DNA of 64,000 nt from contig JAKSXM010000205.1 of the NCBI GenBank assembly GCA_022575985.1, positions 186,001 to 250,000 of the forward strand, read 5' to 3'. The stretch is from Anagrus nilaparvatae. Taxonomy: Eukaryota; Arthropoda; Insecta; Hymenoptera; Mymaridae. Shown in pieces: positions 45,989-57,790 of the stretch. The notes under the pieces are model-generated. The model ran no database searches, had not been told where the DNA came from, and worked only from the letters and a program-made list of their open reading frames with translations. The number at the start of each line of letters is the position of its first letter. Position 1 is the stretch's first letter. The translations under genes and the position numbers were made by a program.

Positions 45989-48965
45989 AGTTATTATTAT
46001 TATTAGATTTATTTTGTTAAACAAATATACAGTAACACTCCAGTTTTACATAGTTAATATAAAGTTACATTGTGGTAAATATAAATTAATAAAATTAATT
46101 TTTATAAAATTAATAAAGAATTTAAGTAAATATGTAAATAATATATAAGTAAATATAAGTAAAATTAATTAATAAAATTTTAAAATAGAATTTAAAATTA
46201 GTCAACAATAAGTAAATGTCTAGTAAATATAAGTAAATATATGTTAAAATCTTTTGCCTTATAAAAACAGTGATAATAATACTAATTTAATAAAGTTTTG
46301 GATTGTTTAAACTAATGACTGAGCATACACAGCACCTTGTAATTCAATACATCCTGTTTAGAGAAATATAATTTTATGCTTCTCTTAAATTGGGAAAATG
46401 ATGGTAGGTCACGATAGCAGGGAGGTAAAGAGTTCCACAAATTGGCATATTTTATTTGAAAGGAATTCTTTCCAGAGTCAGTGACCATTGTGGTAATTTC
46501 AAAGTCTATGCGGGGCCTTCTGGTAGGTTTATTACTATGATAGGGCTTAAATAATGAAAGGAGCAGTGGAGGTTTTTTTATTCTCATTATCCTGTACATT
46601 ATTAGAGCAGCAAAAAAGTCACGTCGTGTGCTATTACTGAGCCATTTAAGCTTTTTCCTGTATGGTGTTATGTGCTCGTCAAGTCTTAGTCCAAAAATAG
46701 ATCGAATACCTAGATTAGCTAGCCTTTGAAGTTTTTCACGTAGTTCTAATGAGATGTCAGCATAGAATACTGTGCAGTAATCAAGATGAGGGATAACTAA
46801 GGACTCAACTAACCTGCGCCTAAGTAACTGAGATGTGCAGGATTTAATAAATCCTAACCTATAGAGAAGGATATAGGATTCTTCTCTCCTATAGGACTCT
46901 GTTCACTTTTTTAGAAACATAGTTTCCATGAGAGTGTATCATCTAAGATTATCCCTAGACTAAGAACCTCATCAACAAATAGAACCGTATCGCCTTTCCT
47001 GTTAATTGCTATGTTACTGATGTCAAGCTTTTTGAAGAGCCCTACCACATGAGGTGTACCAAAAACAATAGCTTTAGTCTTTTTGACGTTCATGGAAAGT
47101 AAGTTAAGTTCATCCCAAGCTAACACTTTAAGAACTTCATTTGAGAGAAGTTGGATGCCTTCATGAATATGCTCCAGTGGCACCTGTATATAAATCTGTA
47201 AGTCGTCCGCATATAGTATTCTTAAGGTAGTGTCACTTAATACTTTGCTTAAATCATTCATGTAAATACAGAATAAAAGTGGTCCTAGGACAAAGCCCTG
47301 GGGGATACCTATATTTATGTTACAAGGTGCTGATGTAGATTGCTTGGAAGTAACACAGAGGGAACGACCATTGAGATATGACCAGAACCACATAAGAGCA
47401 GATCTTGAGAAGGTCTGTCTGGTTAGAATGATGTTTTCTAAAACCTGCTTAAAATATGTCGAGGGTTTTTGATTTTGTTAAAAAACTGACCACCTGATCA
47501 TGAGCCAACTTCTCCAAGACTTTGGATAGAAAGTATAGCAGAGCAATGGGTCTAAAATCGGAAGGGGATGATGGAATTGAGACCTTTTTCAGGACCAAAA
47601 TGCGCGATATTTTCCAAGCTTCAGGAAAGTTACTATTTAATGATTCATCAAATAAGATGGTTAAGTACTTGACAATTGTGGGAAGCGCTTTTGTGGAATC
47701 CCATCTTTGCCTTTGGCTTGAGACCGAAAATGAGGTATTGCTAAAATGACATCATTTTCACTAATTTTCTTAAAAGTAAAACCTACTGGAGAGGCTGGTG
47801 AGATTTTATTGAAAGATGTTACTATGTCCTCTGAAGAAGAAGAAGAAATTCCCGAAAAATAAGAGTTGAGTTCTTCAGGCAGGAACCCATGAAGAGCATC
47901 ACTTGGTTTCGGGATTAGTCCCGAATTTCTCATTTCACTCCAGAAGTTTTTATTCGTGTCTAAAGAATTACATATAGGTGTAAAGCGCAATCTCCGATTT
48001 TTTCTCTACCAAGTTGGCTAAGTTGAGATATTCATCAAATGGCTGTCTTGAACCTGTCCTTTCATATCGTCTACGAGTGGCGTCTCGTTTTGAGATGAGT
48101 AACTGTATGTCTGTGTCAATCCATGGATATAATGATTTTTTATGATTTATCGTTTTGCCAAGGGCAAGAGTATTTATGGCCTCCTATAAATTTTCTGTCA
48201 GTTGCACAAGACCTTTTTCAGTGGAAAAGGTAGACCAGTTTTGTTTAGAAAGGTAGGAGTTCAGGTCTTGAGAAGTTACTTTATTAATACTTTTATAGGT
48301 ATGACCTTCAATTGGTGTTGATGGATAAAAAATTTCTATGGAGGCCGTAATGAAGTCATGTCTATTCGGACACAGTGATGAAAACCGATCATAGCTGATT
48401 ATAGAATCACATTCATCCACAAAGATTGAGTCTATCCAAGTGTCTATTTTCAAGTTGTTATCAGACAGTTCATCATAAGTTAATAGATCCCTATTATCCA
48501 GTGATTCATCATTGTCAGACAGTTCTGTGTAAGTTACGTCATCTGTATTATTTTGTGTGTTATTATTTGCTTTTGAGCGCTTAGTGGTGTGATGGGATGG
48601 GCCAGTATTTACAAGTTTCAGTGATAGATCACTCATGATGTCATTGAGAAAACGTGTGTCAGAATCATCTGGAGTTAGCATGTCTGCGTTCCAGTCACCA
48701 ATTACTGCTTTGTGACTAAAATTTGAGGTTGTAGATCGCAGTAATTCTATAAGTTGTCTATCCGACCTCATAGATACATCTGGTGGGCGATAAACTAAGA
48801 CAATTAATATGGGTGTGGATGTTCCTTCCCAGACTGAACAAAACATGAATTCGGGCTTTAGGGGCTTACTTGAATGTACAGTCTTGGATGTAAATAATAG
48901 CTTTGCCTTTAGGTGTTCCTTGATGTACAAAAGAATCCCCACACCCCTTATGTTAAGGTCTTGGC
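45989..48965 (-). mobile_element. Degraded CR1/Jockey-like non-LTR retrotransposon (LINE 2)
   Basis: Same organisation as LINE 1, read right to left. A 5'-truncated endonuclease (RGVGILLYIKEHL near 48930, VYRPPD near 48785, IGDWNADML near 48690, WIDSIFVDE near 48430) is followed by reverse transcriptase (GPLLFCIYMNDL near 47260, ILYADDLQIYIQ near 47200) and a tail (LWNSLPPCYRDLPSFSQFK near 46420). The 3' end has AATAAA (46008-46013) and an AAT-type tail at 45989-46006, different from the ATCA tail of LINE 1. It is less decayed than LINE 1: one open piece spans 252 codons. Confidence 0.85.
46312..48942 (-). pseudogene. LINE 2 ORF2 pseudogene (endonuclease-reverse transcriptase)
   Basis: The longest pieces are 48184-48942 (endonuclease), 46911-47393 (palm with YADD) and 46312-46599 (C-terminal). 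Frames break near 48000, 47450 and 46860-46910, the last at a small local inverted duplication (46860-46896). Between GPSHH and WIDSIF the endonuclease carries an extra ~50-residue acidic segment with repeated TYxELSDN motifs that LINE 1 lacks. Confidence 0.85.
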
Positions 48966-51900
48966 GTACTATGCTATAACTTAGTCAAAAGAAATAAAAC
49001 TAAATTAAAATTAAAAAAAAATATCATAATCCAGCTAAAAAAATGCTAATAACAAAAAAAAAATAAAAATTTTTATTCCCTGCAGTTACTTTTATAACTC
49101 GAACGTTCGGTATAATATAAAAATAATATTATTTTGTGAAATTTCAATACTATCCTATTTCGTCACATACCCACAGTCTCTAATTATTAATGCAGGAACA
49201 TAATATTATATGTTTAATATATACTAACATTACTAACTTTATAAAAAATATATTTTCTATAAAAATCAAGATTATAATACTACTGATGTATATTGCATGT
49301 AAAAATTGTTGAATATATTGATACAGGATCTGCATATAAATCAGATTTTTATATTATAGAAGAAAAAAATGAAGAAATATATATAACTCCATAAATATAT
49401 AAAGCTACTCAGCATTTTTTTTTATTTTAGGTTTTTATGCACTTCTTTTTAATAGTAGTTTTAAATCACAAATACCTACTAAAAAATATAGGAAATGTGT
49501 AAAATTATTGAATATTTTTTTATTGGAAATTTCGAATTATAAAATGACAGTTTCTGATTAAAATCATGATTTTTGATGATTGTTTAGTAATTTTTTAGTC
49601 ATTAAATAATAATGTATGTGATAATTATGGAACTACTAAATGAAACTGGAATTTGGAACTAAATAAACAACCCATGATCCATAAAATTTTATGCCTTTGG
49701 GCAAAAGAGTTATTAGTCAAAGGTTTCAAATTATTTGAAATATTTTATGAAAATTATTTTAATTCCATAATAAAGATTGGTCTCTTTTGGAGTCAATTTG
49801 TAATACCATTCGGTTTTTGGCGAGTTTTGGTACTCTTTTTTTTCAGGTACTTACCAACCTATTAGAGCTACTATCTCCCTTACAGATGAACATAAACCCT
49901 GATAACATCCATGCTTCCTATACTTATCAATTTATAATCATAATAAACTCCTCATAAATAATTATTTCAACAAACTTGTTGAATTATAAAAATATTAAAT
50001 TTCTAATTCCAAAAAGCTTTATTTATGCTACAAATGTACGCTTTAAATTTAAAATCCCCTATAAATAATTCAGCATTTTTGGTAAATAATAAATTTTCCA
50101 TTTGGAAAAGTGTTAAAAAAGAGGTTAAAAGTTCATACTGCGTTGCTAATTTAAAATGCATTATCTATATATGCAATTCTGTGCAGCTTAAAATTTAAAA
50201 TTAAAAAACAAAAGGAAAAGCTTTCGAATAATTTTTACTTTAATAGTGTTTTCTGGGTTGTTCTGAAAACCGGGGTTTTGTTCATGCGAAATTTGTCTAA
50301 CACTCTTAAATTAGCAAAAATACTGAAATTTTTGTATATATACGCAAAATTTTTAATATTTTCACATGCAGAATCCAGAAATTCAAGATCAGTGACCCAA
50401 TAAACGTACTAGGGGAAAAATTTTGTTATGATTTTCGAATACAAAAAAGAGTATTTTTTGTTAATATATCGAGTTTTAAGTTCTAATATTTTAAAGATTG
50501 ATGCAAACTATTAAAAATTTTTTAACACTACAGTAGGAACTTTATTTATGTAATTTGACCCTGTCTGCTTGCTCAACCCAATTATCAAATAAAAATATCG
50601 TTCCTCAAAGTTTTCACAATTATTATTTCTTATCTGAAATACATTTAAGTTCTAATTTGTAACCAACAGCCAAAATTTTTAACTAATTATATTTAATACT
50701 ATTAATTTCATATACACTACAAAATTTTCTGTAAATTCACCAGTAAATAACGTGTTAAAATCTAGTAATTGACTACTCGTTTTCCACTCTAAAATACCCG
50801 GTACTGGTAATTAACTGCTGAATCAACCCTTACATCTATTGAAAAAAAAAGTTAGTATCAAAAATCGAAATAAATTTGTAAACAATAATAATATAATAAA
50901 TAACTAATAAGATAAAAAAAAAAGAAAAAAAATTAAACATAAAATAAGTATGCACTCAGCAATAAAATCTTTTTAGATATAATTTAAATTAAAAAATAAA
51001 AAAAATATATCTGTACCCAGTTTTTTATTTCTTGTGTAAATAAAGTCTTTTCTAAATACAAGTACATGCACGTGTGTGTGTCTATATATTTTAATGGATA
51101 AAAAAATATAATATTTTTCTCTCTTTATTTAAAAAAAAAAAAAGTGATGAAAGATTGTACGTATAATTACGAATTCGTTGAAGCTATATCGCATCAGGCG
51201 TGCACTATCGCGCAGGAGATTTCTAGAAATATATAAATAAGGGTTTTACAGAGGGTATTTAGTATAAAAGGCTCAAGAACCCGCGAGAAAAGAAACACGA
51301 TGATGAGAGAAAGGGTTTTTTTTTTATTTAAGGAGAGAAAGAGAGAAAGCAAACAAGACTTTTTTATATATACAAATAGACATTGCAATCGTTTATTTTT
51401 CTGGCAATTATAATCTTCCGTTGAAAAGAACTCAGAGAGACACATTCATTTTTATTCCCTCTAACTTCTGATGTATGTGTGTATATGAAAATAAAAGCAT
51501 AGTGCGCCTCGTACCTTATTTTCCTCCTTTTTTTACCATATATTTACTATGCTAGATAAATATGCTGTATTTATCATTAATTTCAGATAAAAATACGCAG
51601 GGTAAATAAATAATAAAAGCAGAAAAAAGCAAGATAACAATTTAGGTAATATTATATAAAAGCAATAATTTCTAATTAGCCACACCGTTGGAAATTATTG
51701 AATGTGCCTCTAAGGCACGTAATACAACGAGAATATCAGAAGGAAAAATCTTTTTTTTATTAAAGTCTAATTTCTTTTCACACTATAACTACTATTTTAT
51801 ATTTATACTTTAAGTTACTTCTGAATATAAGTTTAACCTTTTTTTTTTAATAAAAACTTACGACTATTATGTTTTAATGATGATTTATGTAACTGATAAC

Positions 51901-52300
51901 ATAAGTCGACTTGCTTTATTATTTGTTCTTTTGGAAAATTTTTTTGGAGATTAGTTTTTTTTATTAAGTAACTTTTAGGAATAGTTTTATGAAATAATAC
52001 TGTATTTGCATTTAATTTCGAAATTGAAAAATAAAAAAAAAAATAAAAAATTAGATAAGATGTTTGTAATAAACGAGTTAAAATTTATAATATGTAATTA
52101 TTTTTTATATTATACAATTAACTCTAATAGATAAATATTTTAAGAGTGAAATGATCAACTTAAAAAACAAATGTAATTCAATTGTGAAATCAATAGCTGG
52201 AATTTAAAGTTGATAAGAATACAATAAAATGAAGAAAACAAATAAAAATTGTTTCTACAATATTAATTTATGACATACAAGATAATTAAAAAAAAAAAAT
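48966..52300. other. Gene-free AT-rich stretch
   Basis: A small GC-richer patch at 51180-51310 ('cgcatcaggcgtgcactatc', 'gaacccgcgagaaaagaaac') has a minus-strand open frame that I cannot assign. It is not convincing as the missing Dscam signal exon. No other feature is supported. Confidence 0.45.
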
Positions 52301-53060
52301 ACTGTATGGCAGCCAATTTTCGATCATCAGTACCTTTTTTTACTTATTATTCAAAAGTATTTTGTTGGTAAATTAGGCAAAATTCAACGATTTTGTAATT
52401 TTTGAGATCTGAGTATCTATTGTGAAACGTATACTGAAAAAATGAGCCAGCTTGTGACCATAAATGATACAAGGGTTAATTTTTCGGGGTGACCAACCAA
52501 GAATGCGTATTAAATGACCTAAAAAAACAAATAATTTGTCATTTTGAGATCATATGAAATATAAGTACCAGAGCTTTCTCGGGTTATGTTTTAATAATTT
52601 TTTTTTTAATTTTTGATAATTGAATTCCTGTTTTTTGAAAATTATAAATATAATAAAAATTAACGAAAAATTCGCCAAATTCTACGTATAAATATATTAG
52701 ATGGCTTAATTTAGGAAAACTCGCAAAAAGCAAATTTTCAAGAAATTGAGATCTATACCGGTGGATTTGCTTGATCTGAAAAAAATCGTGCCATTAGTTC
52801 TCGATATAGCTGATTCAAACATCAGATACAATTATTGCTCGTTTAAAGATTTAAAGTATGTCTATGCGATAAAAAACCCTCCAAATTAGTTAAAAAATAT
52901 AATTTTCGGTTCTAGATAATACACTAAATCTGCGTTTTCGAAGTTGGGGCCTAAAAATACAGAATCAACATGACAAAAAACATTGGATTCATTTTTAAGT
53001 ACTCTAAAAAAAAATTGCGGTTGTGGCTACCAGAATTCGAAACGTGTGTATAGAGAAAAG
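52301..53060. other. Probable decayed repeat DNA
   Basis: Less AT-rich than neighbouring introns and without coding frames. It begins near 'atggcagccaattttcgatc'. It precedes the family D and A blocks and may belong to the same composite repeat; its ends are not resolved. Confidence 0.35.
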
Positions 53061-53165
53061 TACCTGAAAAAGTCCTTTTCAGCAGGGGTGTGGTGAAAAA
53101 GTGACGTTTTTAAGGGGGGAAAGGTCCAATGAACTTAAAATATTGGACTTCTAGGAATCCTGTAA
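53061..53165 (+). repeat. Repeat family D, copy 1
   Basis: Pattern 'tacctgaaaaagtcc', 'caggggtgtggtgaaaaagt', 'tttttaaggggggaaaggtc' and 'caatgaac', matching the copies at 57676 and 62333. Confidence 0.55.
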
Positions 53166-53214
53166 TACTTTACGTTTATGGAATTAGGATAATTTTAGTA
53201 TAGGGACTATAAAT

Positions 53215-53402
53215 TTGGTTTCGGCTTTGCATGCAGTTGTTTGCACAAGCGAGCGTAGCGAGCGAGTGCAGATAGTATGCAAAAGTCGAACCCCATGTTT
53301 TGTCCCATGTTCTAAAATATAGTTTTACATATAATGGGCAAAAAAGCCGTTTCCCTAGGGCAGAAAATAGGTTTTTTTGCCGTAGATATGTAAAAACTGT
53401 TA
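53215..53402 (-). repeat. Repeat family A, copy 3 (two hairpins)
   Basis: First hairpin 'ggctttgcatgc' with 'gtatgcaaaagtcg' around 'gcgagcgtagcgagcgagtg'; second hairpin 'gggcaaaaaagccgtttccc' with 'gggcagaaaataggttttt'; ends 'gatatgtaaaaactgttaca'. Confidence 0.7.
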
Positions 53403-53741
53403 CAAGTTAACATTTTCTTTTCCCAATGGTTGTGTACACACAAACCACTCATAAGTTTTTTTTTTAAATGACTCTTACTCATTTAATTTTGAAAAAATAT
53501 TTAAACTTTTCGGTCAATAAATTCAAAAAATATTCTATAAACTTTTCTTTAGGTTTAATTTCATTTACAACCATTAAAAAAAAACTGCTACAACCGGAAT
53601 TCCGGTAGCGGTAACCAAATTTTTATTTAGAGTAATCTTTTTGAAAAATAAGCAATTAGTATATATTTAAATAGCATTGAAACTAACTGCCTTAGACACT
53701 GTAAAAATAAATTTATATTTATGTATTTCAAGTAAAAAAAC

Positions 53742-53790
53742 GCTGCCAAATTATTGACACTATGGTTCCTCAATCCTCAAGCAAGTTCCT
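53742..53790 (+). repeat. Isolated end of the ~150-bp-unit repeat
   Basis: 'cgctgccaaattattgacac' followed by 'tatggttcctcaa' matches the conserved end of copies A and B, without the tandem units. Confidence 0.5.
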
Positions 53791-53984
53791 CAAATAAAAA
53801 TTAACTTTATAGAAAATATGTTTAATTCTTCCACGTAATTAGTTAATAATTGAACTCTGTTTATTATTCGTAATATAACGTATTTTTCCACTTGCTCCTA
53901 ATCTTAGTTTATATTATCTTACAATGGAATTTTACCTGAAAACAATTAAGCGTATTATGTATAGGTATAATAAAAAAAAATAAC

Positions 53985-54023
53985 ATAAAAGCCACGAAAT
54001 AATGATAAAATATTCATTTCAGT
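53985..54023 (+). promoter_or_regulatory. Possible core promoter of the cysteine-rich peptide gene
   Basis: A TATA-like ATAAAA (53985-53990) lies ~34 bp before an arthropod initiator-like TCAGT (54019-54023), which would start transcription ~50 bp before the ATG. Such motifs are common by chance in AT-rich DNA. Confidence 0.3.
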
Positions 54024-54071
54024 TTTTGTTCTAATTGTAAGACTAACTACGATACAAATTAATCTGTAAAA

Positions 54072-55599
54072 ATGAAATATTTTTGTATACTTTTTTTAAT
54101 TATTTCTTTGGCTTTACTTGTCAATTCTGATTGTATAGATAATGGAAAATCTGTAAGTAAAAAAATGATCTTTAATTAAATTCAATAATCTTCAATTAAA
54201 TTTAAAATTTCAATTTAATATATGGATAAATTTAATTCAAACAAGATACATTATATAATGACTAAGAATGAATTTTTAATTAATTTTAAATAATTTTGTT
54301 ATGTTTAAATGCTTGAAAAGGTGAGCTGAAGGCTCACGAAATGTAGAAAATAAATTAATTGTATATCAGTTAACCCTCTTGGTCAAAAAAATATTTCTTT
54401 TTTATAATACTCGTGCTGATATGTGGCGTAATATTTACACTCTAAATATATCAGACAGTGTAGTATTAAGTTAAGAACAATCAATAAGATGTTTAAATAT
54501 TTTTTTATATGTTGGGAAATTCCGAAAATTTTCGGAAAATCCCAAGATCATTTCGCTTCTTGGCTAAATAAAAAAATATTTAAACATCTTATTGATTGTT
54601 CTTAACTTAATACTACACTGTCTGATATATTTAGAGTGTAAATATTACGCCACATATCAGCACGAGTATTTAAGAATTTTATCATTGTCTGGAAAGGTCG
54701 TATTATTTAATAATCGTAATTTCATACCAGACGTAAAATTAAAAAAATTTTAAATTTAAAATTAAAAAAATTTCCTTTTTATATATTATTCAAACGCCTT
54801 TTTCCCCAAAAGTACTTTTAAAAATAATCCCCTGTTTCAATTTTTGCTTCTAAGTTCTAAGCATTTTCGGCAGCCACTTCCACCAAGTCATGTGATTAAA
54901 TGAGGACCAAAAATTCTGATTCCGCGGAAAAATTTATATACAGATGTGACTTAAGTCAGAAAGAATTCTTATGTTTTTATGTTTTTAGAAGATTTTTTTT
55001 TTTACACCGCGAAATTCTAAAGAATTTTTATTCTAAAGAATTTAAAAATTAATTATGGTGAATTTTGCTGCTTTAACATAATATAGCCTTCTAAAAATAT
55101 ATAATGTATAAAATTTTGTGTGGAATTCGAATATTCGGGCACGTGACTTGGTGGAATTTTTCGCTGCTTTTTTTATTATTGTTGAACTTTTATAGCCCAC
55201 TTTTACTCGATATCTCGAATATTATAATTTATTTTTTGAAAATTTAAAAAAAAAAAACAATAAGTTTTTGTTATTGTTAAATTTTTTTTTTTTAATTTAC
55301 ATTTAAGGATCTCAAAACTTATAAGTATTCCAAAATAAATTTTTATTTTAAAAACTTTTTATTGTCACTAGTAAAAAAATGTCTTTTTATAAAACTTATC
55401 CTTATAAGTAATAAAATTTTTAATTTAGTGCAAATTTGGAGCAACGTTACCAGAAGAAAAATGCTGTTCCGGAAGGTGTTTGAACAATGGTAAACCTACA
55501 GGTATCTGTGCTGAGATCGAGCGTATGCAATATATACCATGGCCAGGCTATGCATGGTATGGACCAAAAAAAATGAGCAATCGTAATAAAAGCAAATAG
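54072..55599 (+). CDS. Secreted six-cysteine (knottin-like) peptide, two exons
   Basis: Exon 1 (54072-54152, 27 codons) encodes a signal peptide: Met-Lys, then a Leu/Ile-rich core, with likely cleavage after Asn-Ser near residue 19. It ends at a GTAAGT donor in phase 0. Exon 2 (55429-55599) follows a taatttag acceptor and encodes 56 residues and a stop. The 83-residue precursor has cysteines at 21, 28, 39, 40, 44 and 54, that is C-x6-C-x10-CC-x3-C-x9-C. The adjacent CC and spacing fit an inhibitor cystine knot, although loop 2 is long. A 29-residue Trp/Tyr/Lys-rich tail follows. AATAAA motifs lie ~40 bp past the stop. ICK peptides serve as venom components, antimicrobials, protease inhibitors or channel ligands; which applies here is unknown. 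The frame is clean, unlike its surroundings, so it is probably functional. Confidence 0.82.
54309..54390 (+). mobile_element. Penelope-like terminus in the peptide-gene intron
   Basis: The stem GTGAGC/GCTCAC with loop TGAAG is followed by 'gaaatgtagaaaataaatt' and 'aaccctcttggtcaaaaaa'. It parallels the termini at 42043 and 44232 (stem, GAAACGTAG, AAATAAA, 'cctcttggtcaaaaa'). The stem sequence differs but pairing is kept. Confidence 0.6.
54406..54670. repeat. 265-bp palindrome with identical 103-bp arms
   Basis: Arms 54406-54508 and 54568-54670 are exact inverses by eye. The 59-bp loop contains a smaller hairpin ('tgggaaattccgaaaat' with 'attttcggaaaatccca'). It lies wholly in the peptide-gene intron, so on transcription it would form a 103-bp RNA duplex. 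It may be a MITE; no target duplication is clear. Confidence 0.9.
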
Positions 55600-56241
55600 C
55601 CACTAAGAAATATAATTAAAAAAATAATTTTTAAAGTTAAAAATAAAAATAATGAAAAAAAATTTGTTTACCCAATTTTAAATTTTGTGTCATTTTCCTT
55701 CAATTTTACTTTTAATTCTTTGAAACATTGTATTGGTTACATTTTTTTAATATAAGTATTTTAATCGTGCTGGTTGTTGTAAAAGGATTGAGTATTGTTG
55801 TTGTGATTGGATTGAGAAAGGGTAAAAATAAATGTATACAAAAAGTTTACTAATTTATATGACATACGCATATTATTGATAATAAACATATAACTTAAAA
55901 CAGCACGAGAATGTAAATATGATAAATTGGATTCTAACAATAACAAGCATGACTTAAAAATAAAATGAATTTTTCAATTAATGTTTTCTGTTTTTATTAT
56001 TTCTAAAAAATTCTTTTTATATAGTTTCTTTTGGAATTAAAATATGTTAGTAACTTCAATGTATTCAATAAATAAATTAGACTTCTGAACCATTTTTAAT
56101 ATTAGCAACAGTATTATTTTGATTATTGCCCACCTTTATTATAACATCAACAACTTAATTTTTGATACTATAAAAATACACTGAAAAATATATTTTTTTT
56201 AAATTTTCAAGCAAAAATTATATAATTATAAAATTAATTTT
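55600..56241. other. 3' flank of the peptide gene
   Basis: Contains AATAAA-like signals near 55640-55650. Otherwise AT-rich with no gene seen. Confidence 0.5.
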
Positions 56242-56440
56242 ACATATTTAGGGCAAAAAAATCCCTATTTTCTACCCTAGGGAGACGACTTCTTTGCTTA
56301 TCATATGTAAAATTATGTTTTAAATCACGGGAAAAAATATGGGGTTCGACTTTCGCATGCTGTCTGAATACAAGTGCATGCAAAGTCAAAACTAATACTT
56401 TGTCCCTTGTTTAAAAAATAGCTATTTTGTATGGATTCAT
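56242..56440 (+). repeat. Repeat family A, copy 4 (two hairpins)
   Basis: 'acatatttagggcaaaaaaa' pairs across 'accctaggga' with 'gacgacttctttgct'. Then come 'atatgtaaaattatgtttta', the second hairpin ('cgactttcgcatgc' with 'gcatgcaaagtc') and 'cccttgtttaaaaaatagct'. Confidence 0.7.
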
Positions 56441-57675
56441 GAAATTTTATGATGATTTGTATATTTTATTTTTTAATTTAATCAATATTTGTCTTTTTAG
56501 CAATAGGTCATTGATTTGATTAACTGCTTGAAAATTCATGCAATATATTTTTACAGTTTAAATACCAACCATAATAAATGGTACTTTTAGATTTATTTAA
56601 TCTTCTTGGTATTTACTAGGTTAGCATAGATAAACGGGGCCTACTTATAATATAAGCATATTTTTGCCCTTCAAACTACTTATATGAACTAATTAGCTTG
56701 TATTATAAGCTTAGACTAGCTATTGTTAGGGTTGAGTTAAAAATTTACTATATATTACTCATTAAAACTTTTTGCAAAAGAATACTAAAAACAGAAATTC
56801 AAACGCGCTAAGATACCCTTCTCTCCCCTACAAAATACCTGATGAAATAATAATTATTTTATTTATATTTTACCTAAAGCTTATTCATCATTTTCTATAT
56901 TTCATTTTTATTTTTTAAATAGTAAGAATGTAAATAAAAAATTTGCATTTTTCTTGTTTTACCTGCAAAAATATAGTTGTAAATTTTTTTTTTCAAGAAA
57001 AATCAACTATTATATAATGCATTTAGAGCGTGACAATAATAGAATTTTCCCATTTTTTTCTTTTTTTTTTACCTTATTCTTCATCAATTATAAATAAAAA
57101 AAAATTCTTTACAATAAAACAACCTAATTTTACGTATATTTCCATTGTCTTTACATTTCTTTTTGTTTTTTTTATTTATTTAAACGATTAATTATTCTTT
57201 ACACATTTATTTTATAAGAAAATTGTTTATCTAATAATTAACAATACCAATTAAGTTTAAATAGTCAATTTTTATTTCCCTGATTTTTATACTAACACAA
57301 ACTACATTTATCTATACTTCTCTTTTTTATATTTTTCTTCTACTTTCGGAAATAAAAAAAAACTGTCTCTAACATCTAACTAATTGAAGTAAACTTTAGA
57401 AAAATATAATCTCCTTTACTTATTGACTGTAACGAATAACTTTTCTATTACGTGAGCTTTTTTTATACACACATTTGCTTCAAAACATTTTTCTAAAACT
57501 TTTTTTTACATTATTTAATGCTGGAGAAATTGAGGTTTATTGATGTTAAATATATATTTTTTTCTGGCGTTAATTTATTAAGAAAAATAAGAGATCTATT
57601 GTAATAAAACATTTAGTCAATTTTTTTTTATTTTTCACAGAGTTATATTAAAAAGTTTTAATATAGAACATTTTC
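56441..57675. other. Gene-free AT-rich stretch
   Basis: No feature is supported. Confidence 0.5.
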
Positions 57676-57790
57676 ATTGGATGGGGTATTTGAAAAAGTC
57701 TGACTTGGCAGGGGGGAGGTGAAAAATTGACGCTTTTAGGGGAGGAGGTCAAATGGACTTTCGATTTAGGAACTTAGAATAATTTGAAGT
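57676..57790 (+). repeat. Repeat family D, copy 2
   Basis: 'tggggtatttgaaaaagtc', 'gcaggggggaggtgaaaaat', 'cttttaggggaggaggtcaa' and 'tttcgatttaggaactta', in the same order as at 53061 and 62333. Confidence 0.55.

Noticed and set aside
47522..47749. Plus-strand 75-codon frame inside LINE 2
   Set aside because: It is antisense to the reverse-transcriptase pseudogene.
51194..51445. 83-codon minus-strand frame as a possible Dscam signal-peptide exon
   Set aside because: No clear N-terminal signal followed by a phase-1 donor could be identified, so the link to 30460 cannot be supported.
54316..54345. Hammerhead ribozyme at the Penelope-like terminus
   Set aside because: A GAAA box and a stem are present, but I cannot place a full CUGANGA core and three helices; only a terminus-like stem-loop is claimed.
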